64,000 nucleotides of DNA from Marinobacter sp. LQ44 (GTDB lineage Bacteria > Pseudomonadota > Gammaproteobacteria > Pseudomonadales > Oleiphilaceae). Shown one piece after another: positions 36,247-43,769 of the stretch. The notes under the pieces were generated by a model. It did no database searches, was not told where the DNA came from, and saw nothing but the letters and a program-made list of their open reading frames with translations. The DNA lies in NCBI RefSeq assembly GCF_001447155.2, contig NZ_CP014754.1, positions 1,798,001 to 1,862,000 of the forward strand. The letters are read 5' to 3'. Each line of letters opens with the position of its first letter. Within the stretch, counting starts at the first letter, position 1. Position numbers and translations under genes: made by a program.

Positions 36247-37040
36247 CAGACTTTCATTCCAGGCAGGTTGAGGGACGCGGTGTTCCCGCCATCAACGGCC
36301 AGGGCCTGGCCGGTAATGTAACTTGCGTCGTCACTGGCGAGAAAAAGGATGGCGGCAGCAATTTCTGCAGGGTCGCCATAACGGCGGAGTTCACAACGGG
36401 AGCCAAGTTTGTGGGCTTTTTCGTGTGCCCGGGCATAGTCAAAGACTTTCTGGGTCATACCGGTTTCAACCAGCCCCGGACAAACAGCGTTTACCCGCAC
36501 GTTGTCCATCCCCAGGTCACAGGCTGCGGTCATGGTCAGATTGATCACGCCGGCCTTTGATGCGCTGTAGGCATTGCCTCCAGCCCCCGAACGAATACCA
36601 GCAACCGATGCAGTATTGACAATGCTGCCCTTCTTGCGGGCCTGCATGTGAGGTGCAACGTGCTTTATCGTCAGCATGGTTCCCAGCAGGTTTACAGCGA
36701 GCACTTTCTCCCACTCGTCACGACTGTTCTCGGTGACCGGCGGATGGGCTCCGGAAATACTGGCGATACCGGCGATATTGCACAGCACATCAATCTGGCC
36801 AAAGGTCTTCATGGTTTCGGCTACCAGGGCAGTTACCGCAGCCTCATCAGCAACATCTGCCACCCGACGCAGCACAGATACACCATCAGCCATCTGATTC
36901 TCGGTTTCGAGCAAGCCGCCCTCGGCGACATCAACAAGCACAACGGATGCCCCTTCGCGACCCAGCCTGAGTGCGGTTGCCCGCCCGATACCACTTCCGG
37001 CCCCGGTGACGATTACCACTCGCTGATCAAATCGCCCCAT
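36246..37040 (-). CDS. Short-chain dehydrogenase/reductase, first gene of operon
   Basis: This protein has 264 residues. TGAGSGIGRATALRLG binds the coenzyme; VDVAEGG after the second strand suggests NAD. NTASVAGIRSG and YSASKAGVINLT give Ser-Tyr-Lys, and the C-terminal end has ITGQALAVDGG. The start at 37040 follows GGGGAGAATTTC; the in-frame extension to 37112 crosses the intergenic region. It heads the seven-gene operon that ends at 30111 and is divergent from the ligase gene at 37181, with the shared operator at 37142 between them. Confidence 0.85.
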   Translation of the reverse strand: MGRFDQRVVIVTGAGSGIGRATALRLGREGASVVLVDVAEGGLLETENQMADGVSVLRRVADVADEAAVTALVAETMKTFGQIDVLCNIAGIASISGAHPPVTENSRDEWEKVLAVNLLGTMLTIKHVAPHMQARKKGSIVNTASVAGIRSGAGGNAYSASKAGVINLTMTAACDLGMDNVRVNAVCPGLVETGMTQKVFDYARAHEKAHKLGSRCELRRYGDPAEIAAAILFLASDDASYITGQALAVDGGNTASLNLPGMKV

Positions 37041-37141
37041 GAAATTCTCCCCGCTAACATGATTTATTTTTGTGTGTTCTATTTTGCTTTCCAGATAATT
37101 TGTCACGCGCAACGGTTATGAGTCAATATAATTGGAAGTTA

Positions 37142-37158
37142 ATTTCATCTAGCAAAAC
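37142..37158 (+). promoter_or_regulatory. Shared operator, site 7 (divergent SDR operon / acyl-CoA ligase)
   Basis: ATTTCAT-CTA-GCAAAAC has the right half in consensus and the left half degenerate. Read from the other strand (TTTTGCTAGATGAAA) it is very close to the fadB-operon site (TTTCGCTAGATAAAA). It is 22 bp before the start at 37181 and about 100 bp before the divergent start at 37040. Confidence 0.45.
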
Positions 37159-37180
37159 TACAACATCAAAGGATGACAAA

Positions 37181-38773
37181 ATGAAAACGCAATTTGACGA
37201 AATGCCCGTATACGCTCCCACTGACTCCGGCGAAGCCATGGAGGCCATCGGTTTTCGTATTCAGGCCTTTGCCAGCGGACAAGGCGACAAGACCGCGATC
37301 ATCGACGAAAAGGGAGCGCTCAGCTGGGCCGGTCTGCTGCATGAGGTCAACCGCATTGCCAACAGGCTGCGACAAACCGGCCTTAAAAAAGGCGACTGCG
37401 TTGCGGCCTTGTCGGAAAACAGCAGGGAAATGGTGGCCCTCTATCTGGGAACCCTGGTGGCGGGTGGCTGCATGGTGCCGCTTTCCGGTATGGCCAGCGG
37501 CGAATCCCTGGCTCTGATGATTCGTGACTGCGGCTCCAGGTTCCTGTTCGTTTCCCGTAAAAACCTCGATATCTGGGCCGAAGCCAGCCCCAGGGCCGGC
37601 CTGAATCACGATGAGGTGATCGGGCTGGACAACGATGCTGCCGGACAGCATTTAAAGGACTGGCTGGGCTCGATTCCCGCCGAGCCAGACCCGGCGCCGG
37701 TAACACTGAACGATCCGTTCAACATCATTTACAGTTCAGGCACGACCGGAACTCCCAAGGGCATACTCCACGACTACCGGTTCCGCCAGCGGCAAATGGT
37801 CAGGATGAGCCGGTTCGGGCTCAACGGTGAAGCCGTTAACCTTGTATCGACACCAATGTACTCCAACACCACCCTGGTATCGGTGCTACCGACCATTTTC
37901 TATGGCGGCACCCTCGTGCTGATGGCCAAGTTTGATGCCCGTCGCTTCCTTGAACTGGCAGAACAGCACAAAGTCACCCACGCCATGCTGGTGCCCGTGC
38001 AGTTTGAGCGCATATTGGCGGTTCCGGACTTCGACCAGTTTGACCTTTCAAGCTTCAAGCTCAAGCTCTGTACCAGTGCGCCGCTCCGGGCCCATGTGAT
38101 CGCCGAAACCATGAAACGCTGGCCAGGCAATATCCGGGAGGTCTATGGCCTCACAGAAGGCGGGATTTCCACCAGCCTCGACTGCGCTGCCTACCCGGAC
38201 AAATGGGATACCGTCGGAGTGCCCACCGAAGGGGCTGAAGTAAGGGTGGTCAGCGAAGATGGCAAGGAGCTGCCTCAGGGTGAGATCGGCGAGATTGTCG
38301 GGCGCGCGATTTCCATGATGCGGGGTTACGTAAACCGCCCGGAGCAGACCAGGGAGATGCTGTGGCAAAGCCCCGATGGACTTGCCTTTTATCGCAGCGG
38401 CGATATGGGCCGCATTGACGAAGACGGCTTTGTTCATATTCTCGACCGCAGGAAAGACATGATTATTTCCGGCGGTTTCAACATCTACGCCGTAGACCTG
38501 GAAAAAGTCGTCCTCAGCCATCCTGCGGTATCCGATGCTGCGGTTATCGGCATACCCAGCAGCCAATGGGGCGAAACTCCCCTCGCTCTGGTGGTAAAGA
38601 AATCCGGATGCCAGGAAACAGAAGAGGAAATCCGGGACTGGGCCAACCAGCATCTGGGCAAGACCCAGCGCCTCAGTGCCGTAGAGTTCCGGCAGGAACT
38701 GCCTCGCTCTACCATTGGCAAGGTCTTGAAGCGGGAGCTAAGAACGCCTTACTGGGATAACAGCGCCGGTTAA
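37181..38773 (+). CDS. AMP-binding acyl-CoA ligase
   Basis: This protein has 530 residues. It shows IIYSSGTTGTPKGILHDY (ATP/AMP motif), REVYGLTEGGISTSL, the SGDMGRIDEDGFVHILDRRKD hinge region and the C-terminal Lys of STIGKVLKREL. It is a second acid-CoA ligase of the region, different from that at 30111, so the region may activate two acids or one acid at two stages. The start at 37181 is chosen because AAAGGATG precedes it and the longer frame to 37070 overlaps the operator. It converges on the enoyl-CoA hydratase gene with a 4-bp overlap. Confidence 0.87.
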   Translation: MKTQFDEMPVYAPTDSGEAMEAIGFRIQAFASGQGDKTAIIDEKGALSWAGLLHEVNRIANRLRQTGLKKGDCVAALSENSREMVALYLGTLVAGGCMVPLSGMASGESLALMIRDCGSRFLFVSRKNLDIWAEASPRAGLNHDEVIGLDNDAAGQHLKDWLGSIPAEPDPAPVTLNDPFNIIYSSGTTGTPKGILHDYRFRQRQMVRMSRFGLNGEAVNLVSTPMYSNTTLVSVLPTIFYGGTLVLMAKFDARRFLELAEQHKVTHAMLVPVQFERILAVPDFDQFDLSSFKLKLCTSAPLRAHVIAETMKRWPGNIREVYGLTEGGISTSLDCAAYPDKWDTVGVPTEGAEVRVVSEDGKELPQGEIGEIVGRAISMMRGYVNRPEQTREMLWQSPDGLAFYRSGDMGRIDEDGFVHILDRRKDMIISGGFNIYAVDLEKVVLSHPAVSDAAVIGIPSSQWGETPLALVVKKSGCQETEEEIRDWANQHLGKTQRLSAVEFRQELPRSTIGKVLKRELRTPYWDNSAG

Positions 38774-39510
38774 CGGCGCTGCATGCGACTCAAAGCATTA
38801 CGGCAGTCGTCGGAACGCAAGCGCTCACTGAACACACCGCGCTCCCGCTCCAATGCCTGCTGCACCTGGTCGCGCCATGGCGCCTTCATTAAACGCTTGC
38901 TGGCCCGCAATGCGTCTCGGGGCTTTTCTCCCAGCCTGCCCGCCAGGGCCAGGGCCGAATCCACAGCCCGTCCATCATCTACCACGCGGCTTACCAGGCC
39001 ACACTCACCGGCCTGGGTGCCATCCAGGGTTTCACCAAGCAACAGCAATTCAGCAGCCATCCGGGAGCCAAGGTGCAATGGCATGGTCACAGTTGAAGCA
39101 GCCTCCGGCACCAACCCCAAATCGACAAAGGCAGTTTTGAACCTGGCCGAGCGCCCCGCAAATACGCTGTCGCAATGGAGCAACATAGTGGTGCCAATAC
39201 CAATCGCCAACCCTTCCACCGCCGCTATCACCGGAGTATCACACGCCATCAATTCTTCAATGAATGCAAGGCCGGCAGAGGGTTTCGGGTTTTCGTCCGT
39301 AGCCCGCGCCCGGAAATCATCAAGATCGTTGCCGGCGGTAAACACACCTTCAGCACCCGAGATGACGATGGCATGCACATGCTGGTCAGAACTTGCCTCC
39401 CGCACATAACCTGCCAGCTGCTCATACATGTTTCGGTTCAGGGCGTTCTTTTTGTCCGGACGATCTATGACAAGATGGATCGTTTTTTCTTGGCTATATT
39501 TCTTGATCAT
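38770..39510 (-). CDS. Enoyl-CoA hydratase/isomerase family protein
   Basis: This 246-residue crotonase-fold protein has VISGAEGVFTAGNDLDDFRAR (oxyanion-hole residues), AAVEGLAIGIGTTMLLHCD and KTAFVDLGLVPEAAST. The usual two catalytic Glu of hydratases are not both obvious, so isomerase or hydrolase activity is also possible. The start at 39510 lies 6 nt after CAGGAG; an ATG at 39516 directly touches that site. It is divergent from the DctP TRAP gene, so the operator at 39623 may serve both. Confidence 0.8.
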   Translation of the reverse strand: MIKKYSQEKTIHLVIDRPDKKNALNRNMYEQLAGYVREASSDQHVHAIVISGAEGVFTAGNDLDDFRARATDENPKPSAGLAFIEELMACDTPVIAAVEGLAIGIGTTMLLHCDSVFAGRSARFKTAFVDLGLVPEAASTVTMPLHLGSRMAAELLLLGETLDGTQAGECGLVSRVVDDGRAVDSALALAGRLGEKPRDALRASKRLMKAPWRDQVQQALERERGVFSERLRSDDCRNALSRMQRR

Positions 39511-39622
39511 GTACATCTCCTGGGTGTCGCCCTCCCCCTCTGAAACAGGAGAAAAACGTCCTATTGCAAATGGCAAATCTTGTGATAAAGTCGAACAACA
39601 AAAGTTCACGGTGCAGTCTTAT

Positions 39623-39639
39623 ATTCTGCACTGCGAAAC
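39623..39639 (+). promoter_or_regulatory. Shared operator, site 8 (before DctPQM TRAP operon)
   Basis: ATTCTGC-ACT-GCGAAAC lies 38 bp before the start at 39678. It fits the consensus at all but one or two positions. Confidence 0.55.
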
Positions 39640-39677
39640 ACGAGCAATGCAACTATAACAAATACTGGAGCAAACTT

Positions 39678-40724
39678 ATGAGCTTCCTTGCCACATTCAG
39701 AAAAAACCTTACTACCTATGCATCCGCGTTAACACTGGGTGTATCTGCTGTTATCGCCAGCGCACCTGTATACGCTGAAAAAACCTACACCTGGAAGGTT
39801 CAGTCCCACTGGCCAGGCTCCAGCAGCTCCTACCAGGACAGCCTTGGTCGACTGAAGGATGTGATCGAAGAACGCTCTGAAGGCCGGATCAAGCTCCAGC
39901 TGTTTGAAGCAGGCGCTATGTTCAAGGCCACAGAAACCTTCAATGCCGTGAGTCGTGGCATTCTGGAAATGGGTACGATTTCTCCCGGTTATGCCCAGGA
40001 CAAGATGACTCTGGCCGGAATTGCTTCTGGCCTGCCCTTCGCATTCCGAAACGTTTGGGAAGCCGCCTACTTCCACCAGAACATGGGCTTCGAACAAATG
40101 CTGCGGGATGAAGCCGCCAAGTCTGGCGTTTACTGGGCAACCGACAAGGTTTACCCGACCGAAATGGTTACCAGCAAACCCATCAACAGCTGGGAAGACT
40201 TCACGGGGCTGAAAATCCGTTCCTCCGGTGCGCTTCAGAAGTTCCTGACCGAGGCCGGTGCTTCCGCTTCCTATATCCCGGGCAGTGAACTGTACACCGC
40301 ACTGGATTCCGGCATTGTAGACGGCGCCCACTGGGGTGCTGCCCAGGGTGCTGCGAGCATGGGCCTGTATGATGTTGCCAAATACCACGTTCAGCCTGCG
40401 CTGAACATCGCCGGCACTGATGTCATCATCGTCAGCCAGAAGGCCTTGGACAAACTTCCGGAAGACCTGCAGCAGGTGGTGAAACAGGCTCTGGATGAGC
40501 AATTCTGGATCCGCACCAACCAGTATCTGTACAAAGAGCGTATCGCCCTTGCCAAAGCCGTTGCTGATCAAGGTGTTGAAGTAAACGTGATGCCTGAAGA
40601 TGTTCAGCAGAAGCTTGCCCAGACAGCCCAGGGCATGTGGGATGAAGAAGCCAAGCGCAGCGATGAGGCCAAGAAGGCTCTGAGCCTGCTCAAGCAGTTC
40701 CTTGGCGAACTTGGCTACCTCTGA
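39678..40724 (+). CDS. TRAP transporter substrate-binding protein (DctP family)
   Basis: This 348-residue protein has a signal peptide ending near SAPVYAEK. The mature part begins YTWKVQSHWPGSSSSYQDSL and contains NSWEDFTGLKIRSSGALQKF, where the conserved Arg contacts the ligand carboxylate, then GSELYTALDSGIVDGAHWG. It resembles the binding proteins for mono- or keto-acids. The start at 39678 follows CTGGAG. It is the first of three TRAP genes. Confidence 0.88.
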   Translation: MSFLATFRKNLTTYASALTLGVSAVIASAPVYAEKTYTWKVQSHWPGSSSSYQDSLGRLKDVIEERSEGRIKLQLFEAGAMFKATETFNAVSRGILEMGTISPGYAQDKMTLAGIASGLPFAFRNVWEAAYFHQNMGFEQMLRDEAAKSGVYWATDKVYPTEMVTSKPINSWEDFTGLKIRSSGALQKFLTEAGASASYIPGSELYTALDSGIVDGAHWGAAQGAASMGLYDVAKYHVQPALNIAGTDVIIVSQKALDKLPEDLQQVVKQALDEQFWIRTNQYLYKERIALAKAVADQGVEVNVMPEDVQQKLAQTAQGMWDEEAKRSDEAKKALSLLKQFLGELGYL

Positions 40725-40740
40725 TCTTAAACGCAACACC

Positions 40741-40773
40741 ACAGGCCCCGATTAACCCCCGGGGCCTGTTTTC
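40741..40773 (+). terminator. Internal terminator-like hairpin after dctP
   Basis: ACAGGCCCC and GGGGCCTGT form a 9-bp stem with an 11-nt loop followed by TTTC, inside the 81-bp gap before the small permease gene. It probably lets part of the transcripts read through, giving more binding protein than permease. Confidence 0.65.
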
Positions 40774-40805
40774 TCAGTTCACACCCAAGTCCCCCGGAGA
40801 GTGCC

Positions 40806-41357
40806 ATGAGCGTAGTCAGCGCATTCATGAAAGGCGTCACCAGGCTCAACGAGTACGTTGGCCGATGTATAGCCCTGATCGTCTTTCCCATGTTTGTCTT
40901 TCTGATACTTGAAGTAGCTCTGCGCTATTTTTTCAATTCACCTTCGGTGTGGACAAATGAACTGACACAGCTGCTGTTCGGTGTATACGCAGTAATGTCT
41001 GGCGGATACATCATGGCCCACCGCGGGCACGTGAATGTCGATCTGCTGCACTCGACGCTGAAGCTGAGAGCCCAGGGCTTTGTCGACATTTTCACCTCCA
41101 TTCTGTTTTTCATTTTCATGCTGGCACTGGTCTGGTTCAGCTTTGACATGGCATCTGAGTCATTCGAAAGCCGGGAAACCTCCTTTTCTGCCTGGAACCC
41201 GCCTATCTGGCCAGCCAAGGGAGCCATCTTTGTTGCCTCTGTTTTGATGCTGCTGCAAGGCATTGTGAGGTTGCTGGAGGATATCGCCATCGCATTTAAC
41301 CTGAGCTATTACGACCCCGCCGAGCGGAAAAGCCATTCTGAAGAAGGAGAAGCATAA
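40806..41357 (+). CDS. TRAP transporter small permease (DctQ family)
   Basis: This 183-residue protein has four membrane segments. The motif LRYFFNSPSVWTNELTQLLFG around the second segment and HRGHVNVDLL after the third are family hallmarks. It joins the large subunit to form the channel of the DctPQM system. CCGGAGAGTGCC precedes the ATG. The stop TAA and the next ATG share one base. Confidence 0.88.
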   Translation: MSVVSAFMKGVTRLNEYVGRCIALIVFPMFVFLILEVALRYFFNSPSVWTNELTQLLFGVYAVMSGGYIMAHRGHVNVDLLHSTLKLRAQGFVDIFTSILFFIFMLALVWFSFDMASESFESRETSFSAWNPPIWPAKGAIFVASVLMLLQGIVRLLEDIAIAFNLSYYDPAERKSHSEEGEA

Positions 41358-42667
41358 TGAGCATTGAAGTCATGACGCTTCTTTTCTTTGGTTCGCTGCT
41401 GTTTTTCCTGTTACTTGGCCTGCCACTGGCATTCGTGCTGGGTGGTGTGTCTGTTGTTTTTCTTTATTTCACCTGGGGCTTTGACTCCTTCTACATGGTG
41501 GTTTCCCAGATCTGGGGCACCATGGAAAGCTTTACATTGGTGGCCATACCTCTGTTTGTATTTATGGCGATGATTCTCGAACGCACAGGCGTTGCGCGAG
41601 ACTTGTACCGCATGATGTATCTCTGGTTCGGTGGCCTCCGGGGCGGCCTGGCCATCGGTACTCTGGGCATTTGTGCGGTATTTGCAGCCATGGTGGGCAT
41701 CAGCGGTGCAGCCGTGGTCGCTATGGGTGCGATCGCACTCCCATCCATGCTGTCCCGGGGTTACGACAAGCAGATGGCACTCGGGGTTATAAATACCGGT
41801 GGCGGCTGGGGCGTTCTGATCCCGCCAAGCATCCTGATGATTCTGTACGCCCTGATAACGGGAGTATCCGTAGGCAAGATGTTTGCCGCAGGTGTTATGC
41901 CCGGCATCATGCTGATGATTCTTACCACGCTCTACATCATTATCCGCTGCACCCTGCAACCGGACCTGGCACCGGCGCTTCCTAAAGACGACCGGGCATC
42001 CTGGCCTGAAAAGTTCCGCGCCCTGCGCTCTGTTCTCCTGCCGATCAGTGTGGTGGGAATGGTACTGGGCTCCATCATGGGCGGACTCACTACACCCACA
42101 GAAGCCGCAGCCATGGGTGTCCTCGGTGCGCTGATTTCAGCAGCGGTCTACGGCGAGTTCAAATGGTCAGTACTGAATGAAGCCGCGATCCGCACCCTCA
42201 AGCTGACTGGCTTGACCATGTGGATCCTGTTTTCGGCCCACGCATTCAGCTCTGCCTATCAAAGCATGGGAGCCCAGGCCCTGATTGAAAGCATTATGGC
42301 CATGATCCCGGGTGGAGCCTGGGGAACTATTATTGCCATGATGGTCATCATCTTCTTCCTGGGGATGGTTCTGGACCCTGTCGGCATTATGATGATCACT
42401 CTGCCGGTATTTATTCCGATTATCACGGCATTAGGGTTTGACCCAATCTGGTTCGGCATTCTGTTCGTGATCAACATGGAGATCGGTTACAAGACACCAC
42501 CCTTTGGTTTCAACCTGTTCTACCTGAAAGGTGTAGTGCCTCCGTCGGTCACAATGAACGATATCTACAAGTCGATCATTCCGTTTGTACTGGTAGAAAT
42601 CGTTGGGATCATACTGATTATGATCTTCCCGGAGATCGCAACCTGGTTGCCGGAATTACTCTTCTGA
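41357..42667 (+). CDS. TRAP transporter large permease (DctM family)
   Basis: This protein has 436 residues and about 12 membrane segments. It shows GISGAAVVAMGAIALPSMLSRGYD, GGWGVLIPPSILMILYALITGVS, GGLTTPTEAAAMGVLGA, and LGMVLDPVGIMMITLPVFIPI. It is the transport subunit, driven by a sodium or proton gradient. It is the last gene of the operon, with a terminator 7 bp after the stop. Confidence 0.9.
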   Translation: MSIEVMTLLFFGSLLFFLLLGLPLAFVLGGVSVVFLYFTWGFDSFYMVVSQIWGTMESFTLVAIPLFVFMAMILERTGVARDLYRMMYLWFGGLRGGLAIGTLGICAVFAAMVGISGAAVVAMGAIALPSMLSRGYDKQMALGVINTGGGWGVLIPPSILMILYALITGVSVGKMFAAGVMPGIMLMILTTLYIIIRCTLQPDLAPALPKDDRASWPEKFRALRSVLLPISVVGMVLGSIMGGLTTPTEAAAMGVLGALISAAVYGEFKWSVLNEAAIRTLKLTGLTMWILFSAHAFSSAYQSMGAQALIESIMAMIPGGAWGTIIAMMVIIFFLGMVLDPVGIMMITLPVFIPIITALGFDPIWFGILFVINMEIGYKTPPFGFNLFYLKGVVPPSVTMNDIYKSIIPFVLVEIVGIILIMIFPEIATWLPELLF

Positions 42668-42673
42668 GATATC

Positions 42674-42709
42674 AAGAAGGCCTGAACGACCTCAGGCCTT
42701 CTTGCTTTT
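42674..42709 (+). terminator. Terminator after DctPQM operon
   Basis: AAGAAGGCCTGA pairs with TCAGGCCTTCTT (12 bp), and GCTTTT follows. Confidence 0.85.
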
Positions 42710-42755
42710 ATTAATTGCAAATCGACCTGTCAGAGTCGCTCACAAGCAAAGGAAC

Positions 42756-42899
42756 TTATTTGCCCGCTCCAATCCAGGGGTCTTCAAGTTGCCCTGCTCG
42801 CTGCAGCCAGTTCATAGACCGATGAACCCGCAGGCTGAGATTGGCGGGGCAGCCGCCTCGCTCATCGCGGTGGCACTGCTTGAGAGTGTCATAATTCAT
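42756..42899 (-). pseudogene. Short truncated gene, HEPN-like N-terminus
   Basis: A 47-codon frame from ATG at 42899 to TAA at 42756 gives MNYDTLKQCHRDERGGCPAN followed by a helix with LRVHRSMNWLQRA. The helix pattern recalls the N-terminus of HEPN-fold proteins in pseudomonads, normally several times longer. It may be the remnant of such a gene cut off after residue 40. It lies behind another broken gene in the same direction. The assignment is weak. Confidence 0.35.
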
Positions 42900-42938
42900 G
42901 GTTCGGTCTATCCGTTCATACAGTCCTGGTTTTCGGTT

Positions 42939-43375
42939 TCAATCCTTCACATATTCCCAAATCAGCTTCAACGCTTCTTCCATATGCTCAACCCGGTGGC
43001 TGCCACCCTCAAAGCTATAAACCGGAAAATAATCCCCAAGCGCCCCGACGGTGTCATTCCACGGAAGCAGTTCATCCCCTGATCCAGCAGCAACAGCCCG
43101 CTGCCCCAGCGGGTGAAAGAATAGTAGCCAGAAACCACTTCGTCTGTCAGTTGATAGGCCTACCCTGATGATCGACATCCGGGCCTATCCAGGACGTGAA
43201 AGTGTGGGCAGAATCCGTCACAGGATTGATGGCGACAACCGGAATACCGGCTTCGGCTCACAGAATGCCCGCCAGCCATCTTCCCATCGACGTCCCAACC
43301 AGAAGATCCGGATTCACTTGCATCAGCTTAGCCAAGCTCTCTTCGATAACGTCTTCCGATCCTTGGGCTAATCAA
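42939..43375 (-). pseudogene. Decayed alpha/beta hydrolase (YqiA/UPF0227-like)
   Basis: Reading the minus strand from about 43360 gives SEDVIEESLAKLMQVNPDLL, then VGTSMGRWLAGIL with the nucleophile elbow GxSxG, a stop, AEAGIPVVAINPVTDSA, another stop, and after a frame change GDELLPWNDTVGALGDYFPV and GGSHRVEHMEEALKLIWEYV, which carries the catalytic Asp region and His. The order matches small YqiA-type esterases of about 190 residues. At least two stops and one or more frameshifts make it a pseudogene. The N-terminal part is not recognisable. Confidence 0.6.
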
Positions 43376-43769
43376 TGTCGTTATGAGGACACGACATACG
43401 CATTAGCTTGATGACGATATCTTGCTGTGTTCTTGAGCTCATAGTTTAGCCGGCCGTTGGTGCTGAAGAGTGCCCACCTTTTTGCTAGGTAGTACTGACA
43501 CCATCGGGAATTACGGCTGGCTTCCGGGCTAAAAGAACGTGTCGAACTCAAGCAGCATAACTATGGAGTGGGCGCCCCAGCGATTGGCAGAGGTACAAAC
43601 ACAAGCTACGGTCGCAAAGCGGACATTCGAGTAAGACGAATAGCGCTTGCAGTATGCGCGCCCATGGAATGGAACCGAAGGCGCAATGAAATGGGCTTCG
43701 TCGCGCCTGCGCTTAATGGGTTCTACCCCGTTACTGTGGACATTCCTAAAAAGAGGCCTGACACGCTGC
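43376..43769. other. Non-coding stretch with possible IS3 orfA scrap
   Basis: No intact gene is seen. On the plus strand near 43490-43580, DTIGNYGWLP in one frame followed by KERVELKQHNYG in the next recalls the middle of IS3-type OrfA, but only over about 25 residues. A 21-bp motif at 43609-43629 recurs at 49844-49864. Confidence 0.3.
43609..43629 (+). repeat. 21-bp dispersed repeat, copy left of metal block
   Basis: CGGTCGCAAAGCGGACATTCG differs at one base from 49844-49864, in the same orientation. The two copies enclose the chromate and Ni/Co-type genes. Confidence 0.5.

Noticed and set aside
42939..43178. Intact 79-residue minus-strand gene
   Set aside because: Only its C-terminal part is family-like, and upstream the same family continues in other frames with stops, so it is part of a pseudogene.
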